Program-made: the position numbers and the translations under genes
The notes under the pieces: model-generated
What the model was told of the DNA's origin: nothing
Databases searched by the model: none
What the model saw: the letters and a program-made list of their open reading frames with translations, nothing else
Assembly: GCA_020847555.1 (NCBI GenBank)
Contig: JADLBT010000146.1
Location: forward strand, 1-13,784
Origin: Gemmataceae bacterium
GTDB taxonomy: Bacteria > Planctomycetota > Planctomycetia > Gemmatales > Gemmataceae
DNA length: 13,784 nucleotides
Direction of reading: 5' to 3'
Part shown: positions 6,928-13,784 of the stretch, one piece after another
Numbering within the stretch: position 1 is the stretch's first letter
Layout: each line of letters begins with the position of its first letter

Positions 6928-8082
6928 ATGAGACGACTGTGCTGGACCGGGATGGCGGCCGTGGCGTGCGCGGCGCTGCTGGGCGGACTCTCCCTCCACC
7001 GGAGCGCGGCCCAGCCGGCCGGGTCGGTGGATGCCGCGAAGTGGGAGGCGGTGACCGCGAAGGCGATCAACTTCCTCAAAAGCAGCCAGGAGCCGAACGG
7101 CGGCTGGAGCACGAAGAAAAGCCCCGGCGTGACGGGCATCGCCCTCACCGGCCTGCTGCGCTCCGGCAAGGTGACGCCGAACGACCCGGTCGCGGCCCGG
7201 GCGCTGAAATACATCGAAGGCCTGGTGAACGAGAAGGCCGGCCACATCGCCGGCCAGGATCCGCGTGTCCAGCTGCAAAACTACGTCACCAGCGTCAACG
7301 TCATGGCGCTGGCGGCGGCGCAGCGGGCCGACAAGTACGAGAAGATCATCGGCGACGCCGTCACGTTCCTCAGGAAACTCCAGTGGGACGAGAGTGAGGG
7401 CAAGACGGCCAAGAACGACTTCTACGGCGGGGCCGGGTACGACAGCAAATCGCGGCCGGACCTGTCGAACACCCAGTTCTTCCTCGACGCCATGAAGGCC
7501 GCCGGCGTGCCGTCCGACGACCCGGCCCTGAAGAAGGCGCTGGTGTTCGTCAGCCGGTGCCAGAACCTCAAGGGCGAGCACAACGATCAACCGTGGGCCG
7601 GCAAGATCAACGACGGCAGCTTCATCTACACACCGGCGACCGGCGGCGTGACGAAGGTCGTCGATAAGCCCCTGCCCGACGGCTCCCTGCCGGGGTACGG
7701 CAGCATGACCTACGCCGGCATCAAGAGCCTGATCTACTGCGGCGTGTCGAAGGACGACCCGCGCGTCAAGACGGCCTACGCCTGGATCCGCAAGAACTAC
7801 ACGGTGGACGCCAACCCGGGTATGCCGGACGCGCGCAAGGAATGGGGTCTGTTCTACTACTATCACACGATGGCGAAGTGTCTGAACGCGCTGGGCGTGG
7901 ATGTTGTCGTCGATGCGAAGGGGAACAAGCACAACTGGCGGGCGGACATCCTCGGCGCGCTGGCCCGACACCAGCAGAAGGACGGCAGCTGGGCGGGCGA
8001 CGCCCGCTGGATGGAAGGCGACCCGAACCTCGTCACCGGCTACGCACTGATGGCGCTGAGCTACTGCCGGCCGAAGCAGTAG
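6928..8082 (+). CDS. Exported squalene-cyclase/prenyltransferase-fold protein
   Basis: The 384-residue protein has a signal peptide (basic MRR, hydrophobic 8-22, HRSAAQ with cleavage near 28-29). The rest is built of alpha-toroid repeats like those in terpene cyclases and prenyltransferases. QW-type motifs or their remnants are FLKSSQEPNGGW (49-60), FLRKLQWDESEG (147-158), FVSRCQNLKGE (207-217) and LARHQQKDGSW (345-355). GSMTYAGIKSLIYCG (258-272) is a typical inner-helix segment. The DxDD acid motif of class II cyclases is not seen, and an exported location also argues against squalene cyclisation. It is more likely a binding or structural protein of the planctomycete exported family annotated as squalene-oxidase-repeat proteins. 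Start: AGGAG 9 nt upstream. The fold call is strong; the function is unknown. Confidence 0.8.
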   Translation: MRRLCWTGMAAVACAALLGGLSLHRSAAQPAGSVDAAKWEAVTAKAINFLKSSQEPNGGWSTKKSPGVTGIALTGLLRSGKVTPNDPVAARALKYIEGLVNEKAGHIAGQDPRVQLQNYVTSVNVMALAAAQRADKYEKIIGDAVTFLRKLQWDESEGKTAKNDFYGGAGYDSKSRPDLSNTQFFLDAMKAAGVPSDDPALKKALVFVSRCQNLKGEHNDQPWAGKINDGSFIYTPATGGVTKVVDKPLPDGSLPGYGSMTYAGIKSLIYCGVSKDDPRVKTAYAWIRKNYTVDANPGMPDARKEWGLFYYYHTMAKCLNALGVDVVVDAKGNKHNWRADILGALARHQQKDGSWAGDARWMEGDPNLVTGYALMALSYCRPKQ

Positions 8083-8090
8083 GTGACGGA

Positions 8091-8165
8091 GTAAAGCCCA
8101 CGGGTGGCGTCCCGTGGGGGAAGCGCTGGCGACCTGGCCCACGGGACGCCACCCGTGGGCTTTAC
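8091..8165. repeat. REPIN-like pair of facing palindromes
   Basis: Arms 8091-8118 and 8138-8165 are perfect 28-bp reverse complements around a 19-nt spacer. Each arm is itself a hairpin: CCCACGGG, 6 nt, CCCGTGGG (8097-8118 and 8138-8159). This two-level symmetry, with two short palindromes head to head, is the layout of REPIN/BIME elements. It fills most of the 96-bp gap between the alpha-toroid gene and the metal transporter gene. A diverged single copy lies at 13069-13090. Confidence 0.8.
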
Positions 8166-8178
8166 CCTTGCCGTCACC

Positions 8179-9738
8179 ATGCGCACGTTCCGCCTGTATG
8201 TCGTCGCCCTCGCCGCGTTCGTCGCGCTGGCTCCTTCCGCCCGTGCCCACCCGGTCCCGAAGAGTAATCACGACCGCACCCTCGTCGTCCGCCTGGAGCG
8301 CGAGGCACAGGCCGGCCGGATGGTGGCGACCGTCGCCTATCGCCTGGAACTGGACGAGTTGACCGTCATCGAGGACATGCGGCCGTTCGAGGGCGACGGC
8401 GCTTTCAGCAAGTTCGGCCGCAACCGGCTCGACGAGTTCTACGGCGAGTTCACCCGCGTCTACGCCCCGATCCTCGCGCGCAAGCTGCACGCGACCCTCG
8501 ACGGTAAGCGACTGACGTTCCAGTCCGTCCGGCGCGAGCACCGGCTGCGCGACGACCAGGGACAGCTGCTCGGCCATCTGCGCTGTGACTTTGAGTTCCG
8601 GGCGACGGCGTACGTTGCCGGCGCCGCGGCGCACGAGTTCGCCTTCCGCGAGGGCAACTACCTCGAACAGAACGGCGCGATTGACGTCTCGCTCGCGGTC
8701 GGCCCGGGCATCAAGGTCGCGCGGCGCACAATCCCCGACACCGAGCTAAAGAAGCGGGCAGCGATCGAGCTGCGGCCCGGGGACGATGACCGGCTGCGGC
8801 AGGTCGATGCCACGTTCGAGCTGAAGGCGCCGCCAGTCGCGGCGTCTCCCGTGGCGCCGCCCGTCGCCCCGCCTGCGCCCGCCCCGCCGGCGCGGCAGGC
8901 CGACGACGAGGGGTTGCTGCAGCTGTTCCTGCATTCCGACCATGCCCTGTGGGTGCTGCTGCTGGTGTTCGCCGGTATCGGCGCCGTCCACGCCCTCACG
9001 CCCGGCCACGGCAAGACTCTCGTCGCGGCGTACCTCGTCGGCGCGCACGGCACCGTCTGGCATGCCCTGGCCCTCGGTCTGGTCACGACCTTCACGCACA
9101 CCGCCATCGTCATCGCCGTGGCGCTCGGCCTGTACTGGCTGTACCCGACCGGCGCCCCCGCCGACGCCCGCCAGAACGTTCAGTTCGGGTTGCAGCTGAT
9201 CATGGGCCTGCTGGTCCTCTGCGCCGGCGTCTGGCTGCTGCTGCGGCGCCTGGCCGGCAAGGCCGACCACTTCCACATCGGCAGCGGCCATCACCACCAT
9301 CACGGCCCCCACCATCATCACCACCACGCGCACGCCGGCCACGACCACGACGCGGCCGGGAACGCGATCCCGCGAACTCAGGCCGTCGGCTGGGGGGCGC
9401 TGGTCGCGCTCGGGATGAGCGGCGGGATCGTGCCGTGCTGGGACGCGATCGCCATTCTCGGCTTCACCGTCGGCACCGACCTGATCTGGCTGGCGCTGCC
9501 GCTGGTGGTTGCCTTCAGCCTCGGCCTGGCGGCGGTGCTGGTGCTGATCGGCGTGCTCGTCGTCAAGGCCCGCGGGTTCGCCTCGTCGCACTGGGGCGAG
9601 GGCTGGTTCGTCCGCGCGTTGCCGGTCGCCAGCGCCCTGCTCGTCACCGCGATGGGGTTCTGGCTGTGCTACGAGGCGGTCCACGCACGCCCGGACGAAC
9701 GCCATGTCGCGCGGCCGGCGGCCGGCTCACACCCTTGA
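8179..9738 (+). CDS. NicO/RcnA-type nickel/cobalt transporter with N-terminal domain
   Basis: The 519-residue protein has a signal peptide (1-23, ending ARA) so that the mature form would begin HPVP. An extracytoplasmic domain of about 190 residues follows (24-215), then an alanine/proline linker (216-240) and a membrane domain (253-500). Transport-type motifs are HALTPGHGKT (271-280), TFTHTAI (304-310) and GGIVPCWDA (415-423). A cytosol/periplasm loop rich in histidine (371-390, with runs of five and six His) should bind Ni, Co or Zn. The membrane part matches the NicO/RcnA group, which usually exports nickel and cobalt; import cannot be excluded. The start at 8179 gives the signal peptide. 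Upstream in-frame sequence would be translated repeat. No metal-responsive regulator is next to it. Confidence 0.85.
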   Translation: MRTFRLYVVALAAFVALAPSARAHPVPKSNHDRTLVVRLEREAQAGRMVATVAYRLELDELTVIEDMRPFEGDGAFSKFGRNRLDEFYGEFTRVYAPILARKLHATLDGKRLTFQSVRREHRLRDDQGQLLGHLRCDFEFRATAYVAGAAAHEFAFREGNYLEQNGAIDVSLAVGPGIKVARRTIPDTELKKRAAIELRPGDDDRLRQVDATFELKAPPVAASPVAPPVAPPAPAPPARQADDEGLLQLFLHSDHALWVLLLVFAGIGAVHALTPGHGKTLVAAYLVGAHGTVWHALALGLVTTFTHTAIVIAVALGLYWLYPTGAPADARQNVQFGLQLIMGLLVLCAGVWLLLRRLAGKADHFHIGSGHHHHHGPHHHHHHAHAGHDHDAAGNAIPRTQAVGWGALVALGMSGGIVPCWDAIAILGFTVGTDLIWLALPLVVAFSLGLAAVLVLIGVLVVKARGFASSHWGEGWFVRALPVASALLVTAMGFWLCYEAVHARPDERHVARPAAGSHP

Positions 9739-9763
9739 ATTTCCGGCCTCACATCCCGACAAT
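9735..9763 (+). promoter_or_regulatory. Candidate promoter for the enolase-superfamily gene
   Basis: TTGAAT and GACAAT are separated by exactly 17 bp, overlapping the stop codon of the transporter gene. The -10 lies 32 bp before the ATG at 9796. It suggests the downstream group can be expressed separately from the transporter. Confidence 0.5.
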
Positions 9764-9795
9764 GTGCCCTTTGCGACAGCGAGGGCGCGCGAGCC

Positions 9796-10962
9796 ATGCG
9801 GATCGTCGAACTGACGGCGCGACAGGTGCGGATTCCCCTGCGGAAGCCGTTCCGCCACGCCTCCTACACGCGCACCTCGACGGACAACGTCCTCGTCTGC
9901 TGCACCCTGGAGGACGGCACGGTCGGCCACGGCGAGGGCGTGCCGCGCGCGTACGTCACCGGCGAGACGATCGACTCCGCCCTCGACCTGCTCCGGCGCA
10001 GCGACCTGCCGGCGCAGCTGGAACCGTGCCGCGACTTCCCCGCCGCCGTCGCCCTGGCCGAGCGGCTGAGGCTCGCCCCCATCCCCGGCGACGAGCGCGC
10101 CTGCCAGGGCAATGCGGCGCGCTGCGCCGTCGAGTTGGCGGTCCTCGACGCCTACGGCAAGCACTTCGGCGAGCCGCTCAGCAGGGCGGCCGAGCTGCTC
10201 GCCCCGGAGCTGTACGCGCCGCGGCCGTGGGTCCGCTACAGCGGCGCGATCACGACCGGCAAGCGGCTGAAACTCGGCTTCTCGGCGTGGATGATGCGCG
10301 TCTACCGCTTCCGCCAGGTAAAGGTGAAGGTTGGCATCGAGGGGCACGACGACGTCTACCGGCTGAAGGTCATCCGCCCGCGGCTCGGCCGCAAGATCGA
10401 TGTGCGCGTGGACGCCAACGAGGCGTGGGCGCCGGCCGACGTGGTGCGCCGGATCGAGGAGCTGAAGCCGTTCGCCGTCAGCGCGTTCGAGCAGCCGGTG
10501 CCGCACGCGGACGCCGCCTGCCTGAAGGAGGCGCGGCGCGCGACCGGGGCCGCCATCATGCTCGACGAGTCGCTGTGCAGCGCCGTCGATGCGCAGCGGG
10601 CGGTCGAGCAGCAGACGTGCGACCTGTTCAACCTCCGGCTGTCGAAGTGCGGCGGGTTTACCCCGACCCTGCGGCTGGCGCAGTTCGCGAAGCGGCACGG
10701 CCTGGGCTGTCAGCTCGGCTGCCAGGTGGGCGAGACAGTCCTCCTCTCGGCGGCCGGCCGGCACTTCGCGGCGAGTGTGGCCGATCTGCGCTACGTCGAG
10801 GGTTCCTACGATCGCCACCTCGTGCGCGCGGCGCTCGGGACGCGCGATCTCACGTTCGGCTGGGGCGGGTGGGCGCCGGCGTTGCTCGGTCCAGGGCTGG
10901 GCGTCGAGCTGGACCCGCAGGCGCTGGAACGAGTGACAGTGAGTTGTCACCAACTCCTGTGA
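9796..10962 (+). CDS. Enolase-superfamily enzyme, muconate-lactonizing/dipeptide-epimerase-like
   Basis: The 388-residue protein has the complete active-site set of the muconate-lactonizing-enzyme subgroup. The KxK acid/base motif is K176/K178 (QVKVKVG), the metal ligands are D206 (VDANEAW), E232 (FEQP) and D257 (LDES), and the opposite base is K284 (LSKCGG). The capping domain starts with IPLRKPFRHA (13-22), a wording common in dipeptide epimerases. Such enzymes remove the alpha-proton of a carboxylate and then epimerise, cycloisomerise or dehydrate. Ala-Glu epimerisation in murein recycling, o-succinylbenzoate synthesis and N-acylamino acid racemisation are all possible, and the substrate is undecided. 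The start has a weak ribosome site (GCGAGGG). A hydrolase and an ABC permease follow, separated by a repeat of the 6717 family. Confidence 0.88.
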   Translation: MRIVELTARQVRIPLRKPFRHASYTRTSTDNVLVCCTLEDGTVGHGEGVPRAYVTGETIDSALDLLRRSDLPAQLEPCRDFPAAVALAERLRLAPIPGDERACQGNAARCAVELAVLDAYGKHFGEPLSRAAELLAPELYAPRPWVRYSGAITTGKRLKLGFSAWMMRVYRFRQVKVKVGIEGHDDVYRLKVIRPRLGRKIDVRVDANEAWAPADVVRRIEELKPFAVSAFEQPVPHADAACLKEARRATGAAIMLDESLCSAVDAQRAVEQQTCDLFNLRLSKCGGFTPTLRLAQFAKRHGLGCQLGCQVGETVLLSAAGRHFAASVADLRYVEGSYDRHLVRAALGTRDLTFGWGGWAPALLGPGLGVELDPQALERVTVSCHQLL

Positions 10963-10984
10963 CCGCCCAATTTGTCTTTCCCCT

Positions 10985-11003
10985 CTCTCCCACGAGGGGA
11001 GAG
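10985..11003. repeat. C/G-rich hairpin repeat, copy 2
   Basis: CTCTCCC (10985-10991) and GGGAGAG (10997-11003) form a stem around 5 nt, and the flanking C-run and G-run can extend it with a bulge. It shares TGTCTTTCCCC and CTCTCCCACGAGGGG with the element at 6717-6748. It lies 22 bp after the enolase-superfamily stop and about 50 bp before the hydrolase start. Confidence 0.65.
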
Positions 11004-11054
11004 GGGGGAAAGCCGACAGCCACTCCCGGACCGCGCCTGAGGGACCTGAAGCCG

Positions 11055-11987
11055 ATGACCGCGCCGACCTCCACCTGCACCGTCGAGTCCTACACGACCG
11101 GCGACGGCTACGCCTGCCACTATCGGCGCTACCGCCCCGACGGCGCCGCGCGGGCCGAAGTGGTGTACCTTCACGGCATCCAGAGCCACGGCGGATGGTA
11201 CGAGTACTCCTGCGCGCGCCTCGCCCGCGCCGGATTTGCCGTCTCGTTCCTCGACCGGCGCGGGGCCGGGCTGAACGAGGCCGGGCGCGGCGACGCCCCC
11301 GGGTTCCGCCGCCTCCTCGACGATCTGGCCGACTTCCTGCGGCCGCGGCACGGCGCTGCCGTGCCGGCCGGGCCTGTCCGGCAGGCACCGCCGAACTCGG
11401 GGCCGCCGGTGTTCCTTGTTGCCGTCTCGTGGGGCGGCAAACTGGCGGTGGCGCTGCAGCGGCGCCACCCGGGGCTGGTGGACGGGCTGGCGCTGCTCTG
11501 TCCCGGGCTGTTCGCCCAGGTGCGGCCGCCCTTCCTCCAGCGGCTGCGGATCGTCTGGTCGCGTCTGGTGGCGCCGCGCCGCCTGTTCCCGATCCCGCTC
11601 AGCGATCCGGAACTCTTCACCGCCAACCCGGAGCGCCAGCAGTTCATCCGCGCCGACCCGCTTGCCCTCCGCCAGGCGACCGCCCGCCTGCTGCTCGAGA
11701 GCGTGCGCCTGGACGGCTACCTGCGCTTCTGCCGGCGCCACGTCACGGTGCCGCTGCTCCTGATGCTGGCGGGCCGCGACCGCATCATCCGTAACGAGCG
11801 GACGCGCAACTACGTCGCGCGTCTGGCCAGCACCGACAAACAGGTGATCGAGTACCCCGAAGCGCACCACACCCTCGAGTTCGAGCCCCGGCCGGACGCC
11901 GTCATTGACGACCTGATCGCCTGGCTGGAGCGTCACCTGCCTCCGGCACGCCAGCCCGTCGCCCGCACGCAGGAGGCCCCGCGATGA
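11055..11987 (+). CDS. Alpha/beta hydrolase (monoacylglycerol-lipase/S33-like)
   Basis: The 310-residue cytosolic-looking protein has a full alpha/beta-hydrolase set. The oxyanion segment is VVYLHGIQSHGGWY (36-49), a second landmark is FLDRRGAGLN (65-74), the nucleophile elbow is AVSWGG with S125, the acid is probably D242 (LAGRDRII), and the histidine is H271 or H272 (EAHHTLEFE). The pattern resembles Hydrolase_4 proteins such as monoacylglycerol lipases. The first glycine of the GxSxG elbow is alanine. A lid or helical insert lies at about 150-230. The substrate is unknown; a lipid ester or acylated small molecule is plausible. The start at 11055 is chosen because homology begins soon after. 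The same frame is open far upstream but reads as arginine/proline-rich shadow. Its stop overlaps the permease start (ATGA), so the two are translationally coupled. Confidence 0.87.
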   Translation: MTAPTSTCTVESYTTGDGYACHYRRYRPDGAARAEVVYLHGIQSHGGWYEYSCARLARAGFAVSFLDRRGAGLNEAGRGDAPGFRRLLDDLADFLRPRHGAAVPAGPVRQAPPNSGPPVFLVAVSWGGKLAVALQRRHPGLVDGLALLCPGLFAQVRPPFLQRLRIVWSRLVAPRRLFPIPLSDPELFTANPERQQFIRADPLALRQATARLLLESVRLDGYLRFCRRHVTVPLLLMLAGRDRIIRNERTRNYVARLASTDKQVIEYPEAHHTLEFEPRPDAVIDDLIAWLERHLPPARQPVARTQEAPR

Positions 11988-13027
11988 GCCGCCGCGCCGC
12001 CTTCGGCCAGCTGGTCCTGTCCCGGCTGCGCGAGTTCTACCGCGAGCCCGAGGCCGTCTTCTGGGTCTACGGGTTCCCGCTCCTTCTTTCCGTCGTGCTC
12101 GGCCTCGCCTTCTCGGGCGGGGCCGCCCCGCCGCCGCCGGTGGATGTCCAGGGCAGTCCGGAGGATCCGGCGGTCAAGAAGATCAAGGAAACCCTCGTCA
12201 AGCACGACTTCGACAAGGTCGAGGTCCACCCGCCCGACGAGGCCCGGCGCCGCCTGCGGGCCGGCAAGACGAGCCTGATCGTCGTGCCCGGTGGCAAGAA
12301 GCTGGTGTACGTCTACGACAGGACTAACTCGGACAGCCGCCTGGCGCGCTTCTGGGTCGATGACGTCCTCGCCCGCGCCGCGCTCGGGGCGGTGTCGCAG
12401 CCGGCGGACGAGTACGTGAGCGAGGTCGGCAGCCGCTACATCGACTTCCTGCTGCCGGGCCTGATCGGCGCGAACCTGATGGGCGGCGGGCTGTTCGGCG
12501 TCGGATTCGTGCTGGTGGACATGCGGGTGCGCAAGCTGTTCAAGCGGCTGATGGCGACGCCGATGAACCGCGGCGACTTCCTGCTGGCAATCCTGACCGC
12601 CCGGCTGGTGTTCCTCATCCCCGAGATGCTGGCCCTGTTTCTGGTCGGCTGGCTGCTGTTCGGCGTGCCGATTCACGGGAACCTGCTGACGCTCGGACTC
12701 GTGATCCTGACCGGGACCGCCGCGTTCAGTGGCATCGGGCTGCTGATCGCGTCGCGCAGCGAGAAGACGGAGACGGTGTCGGGGCTGATCAACCTGGTGA
12801 TGCTGCCGATGTACCTGCTGTCGGGGACGTTCTTCTCGTCGAAGCGATTCCCCGACGAGATGCAGCCGTTCATCCAGGCGCTGCCGCTGACGCAGGTGAA
12901 CGACGCTCTCCGCGAGGTGATGCTGGAGGGCCACGGGCTGGGCGAGATCGGCTGGCGGCTGGGCATCCTGCTGGCGTGGGGGGCGGTCACATACGTGCTG
13001 GCGCTGAAGTGGTTTCGCTGGCGCTAG
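11984..13027 (+). CDS. ABC-2-type transporter permease
   Basis: The 347-residue membrane protein has the ABC-2 layout: one membrane helix (about 24-44), a soluble extracytoplasmic domain (45-150), then five helices (about 153-178, 200-225, 232-256, 264-284, 322-342). The cytosolic loop RVRKLFKRLMATPMNRGDFL (181-200) is the family signature that contacts the ATPase. Such permeases export lipids, polysaccharides or drugs, or take part in gliding and secretion. A partner ATPase should exist, but none is encoded on either side in this window. AGGAGG (11971-11976) lies 7 nt before the ATG, which overlaps the hydrolase stop. Coupled synthesis suggests that the hydrolase and permease act on related molecules. 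Confidence 0.88.
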   Translation: MSRRAAFGQLVLSRLREFYREPEAVFWVYGFPLLLSVVLGLAFSGGAAPPPPVDVQGSPEDPAVKKIKETLVKHDFDKVEVHPPDEARRRLRAGKTSLIVVPGGKKLVYVYDRTNSDSRLARFWVDDVLARAALGAVSQPADEYVSEVGSRYIDFLLPGLIGANLMGGGLFGVGFVLVDMRVRKLFKRLMATPMNRGDFLLAILTARLVFLIPEMLALFLVGWLLFGVPIHGNLLTLGLVILTGTAAFSGIGLLIASRSEKTETVSGLINLVMLPMYLLSGTFFSSKRFPDEMQPFIQALPLTQVNDALREVMLEGHGLGEIGWRLGILLAWGAVTYVLALKWFRWR

Positions 13028-13263
13028 TGCAAGGGGAAGGGGGATGGGGTGTCGAGGGTCAGTCAACGCCTGCGGGATGTCACCCGTGGGCGTTGAGAGT
13101 GGCCAACGGTCCGCGGCCCGGCGCGGAACTTTCCCGGGCCGGCGGGGTTCCATGATCAGCCTATCTTCCCCCGTGTTCACCACGCCCCAGGGCAGACACG
13201 GTTCAAGGAGTCACGCGGTCCCGACGGACCGCACGGTTTCCCTCCCCAGAAGGAGAAGCTCGC
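13028..13263 (+). other. Intergenic region before the last gene
   Basis: This 236-bp gap holds the palindromic repeat at 13069-13090 and the ribosome-binding site of the next gene (AAGGAG, 13250-13255). TATCTT at 13162-13167 could be a -10 box, but no matching -35 is seen. The open frame across the gap (from 13044) has no domain and is probably not a gene. Confidence 0.4.
13063..13096. repeat. Single palindrome related to the 8091-8165 element
   Basis: The core 13069-13090 (CCTGCGGG, ATGTCA, CCCGTGGG) differs at only a few positions from the half-element in the REPIN-like pair. Outer 8-bp arms (13063-13070 and 13089-13096) extend the stem. It begins 36 bp after the permease stop and may also end or protect that message. 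Confidence 0.65.
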
Positions 13264-13784
13264 ATGCGCTACGGTAAGCAGCTGGGCGTCCTGGCGGCGC
13301 TTGGCGCCCTGTCTCTGGGCGGCCTCGCCGTCGGCGGCGGAGTCGGCCCGCTCAACCCCCAGGGGCGCCCGACCAGGCTCCAGGAGGGCAAGGCGAACGT
13401 GTACGCGGTCTGGCACGACGGCAACGGCTGGCACCTGCGCACCACGACGAAGAGGAAGGAACACTACTTCCGCGGCACCATCCACGTGGAGGGCGGCACC
13501 TTCACCCGCGTTCACTCGCGCGGGCTGGAGAAGAAGGGCGGACTGCACGATCACTGGAAGATCGGTCCGAAGCGGCAGACGATCACGTTCGACTTCCAGA
13601 CCAACAAGGGGATCGACGGTATCGACTTCAACGTCAGTAAGGGCGCGGACCGCGTCCGATTCCACCTGCACATCGACGGCAAGGATCTGCCGACCCACAC
13701 GCTCGTCGGCGCGAGCAACCAGCATCCGCAGCAGATGCCCTTCTCCCTGCCCGCCCACCCGCTGCAGAAGAAGAAAAAGAGCAA
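13264..13784 (+). CDS. Exported histidine/lysine-rich hypothetical protein, 3' end missing
   Basis: The frame is open from 13264 to the window edge (173 residues seen, no stop). It starts with a signal peptide: MRYGKQ, a hydrophobic glycine/alanine/leucine run at 7-30, and a possible cleavage between 24 and 35. The mature part has alternating strands (KANVYAVWHDG, HYFRGTIHVEGG, RQTITFDFQTN, GIDFNVSKGADRVRFHLHID), suggesting a small beta-sandwich or barrel. About 12 histidines are spread through it, and the visible end is a lysine run (KKKKS), so the true end is probably close. AAGGAG at 13250-13255, 8 nt before the ATG, is an ideal ribosome site. I do not recognise the family. Metal binding is conceivable from the histidines but unproven. 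Confidence 0.8.
   Translation, partial: MRYGKQLGVLAALGALSLGGLAVGGGVGPLNPQGRPTRLQEGKANVYAVWHDGNGWHLRTTTKRKEHYFRGTIHVEGGTFTRVHSRGLEKKGGLHDHWKIGPKRQTITFDFQTNKGIDGIDFNVSKGADRVRFHLHIDGKDLPTHTLVGASNQHPQQMPFSLPAHPLQKKKKS

Noticed and set aside
6901..8634. Minus-strand frame of 577 codons opposite the alpha-toroid and transporter genes
   Set aside because: It runs across two well-supported genes and a repeat, has low-complexity shadow composition and no motif.
9271..9355. Histidine codon run as a possible nucleotide repeat or CRISPR-like array
   Set aside because: It is an in-frame His-rich loop of the metal transporter, with mixed CAC/CAT codons and no regular repeat-spacer pattern.
8949..11054. 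Upstream extension of the hydrolase frame through the transporter and enolase genes
   Set aside because: The translation is arginine/proline-rich and out of frame with two genes that have clear motifs. Hydrolase similarity starts only after 11055.
9727..11388. Minus-strand frame of 553 codons opposite the enolase-superfamily gene
   Set aside because: Antisense shadow with arginine-rich composition; the plus strand has a complete enolase active-site set.
11933..13183. Minus-strand frame of 416 codons opposite the ABC permease
   Set aside because: Glutamine/histidine/arginine-rich shadow of a clear membrane protein gene.

Overview
The window is high-GC bacterial DNA that looks like a planctomycete, most likely of the Gemmata/Gemmataceae type. 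The evidence is: a ClpS adaptor, a short internalin-like leucine-rich-repeat (LRR) protein and an exported squalene-cyclase-fold protein, mostly single genes on alternating strands with roomy gaps, and gaps holding perfect inverted repeats. This assignment is inferred from gene style, not from a marker gene. I find no rRNA, tRNA, CRISPR array, transposase or phage gene.

Left part (1-4984): a variant clpS (minus) faces away from a secreted LRR protein (plus). The LRR gene converges, with only 6 bp between stops, on a CPBP-family membrane protease (minus). Next come ahcY, which clears S-adenosylhomocysteine, and trpF, which catalyses a tryptophan biosynthesis step. Both are on the minus strand and each appears to have its own promoter. 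TrpF stands alone here, with no other trp gene in the window.

Middle part (4985-8178): plus-strand genes for a GbsR/MarR-like regulator, a stand-alone receiver-domain protein, and groES without groEL, closed by a strong hairpin. An exported alpha-toroid protein with its own promoter follows.

Right part (8179-13784): a NicO/RcnA-type nickel/cobalt transporter with an extra N-terminal domain and a histidine-rich loop, then an enolase-superfamily enzyme, an alpha/beta hydrolase and an ABC-2 permease. The last two overlap by ATGA and are surely co-translated. No ABC ATPase is present. The window ends inside a small histidine- and lysine-rich exported protein.

The most unusual structure is in the gaps. 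There is a REPIN-like pair of facing palindromes (8091-8165) with a lone relative at 13069-13090, two other long inverted repeats (2353-2398, 4821-4895), and a shared hairpin family (6717-6748, 10985-11003). A recurring promoter pattern (TTGNNN, about 17 bp, NACAAT) lies before several genes. I do not see a clear new defence or biosynthetic system. The best leads are the ClpS with an altered N-degron pocket, the repeats, and the enolase-hydrolase-permease group.
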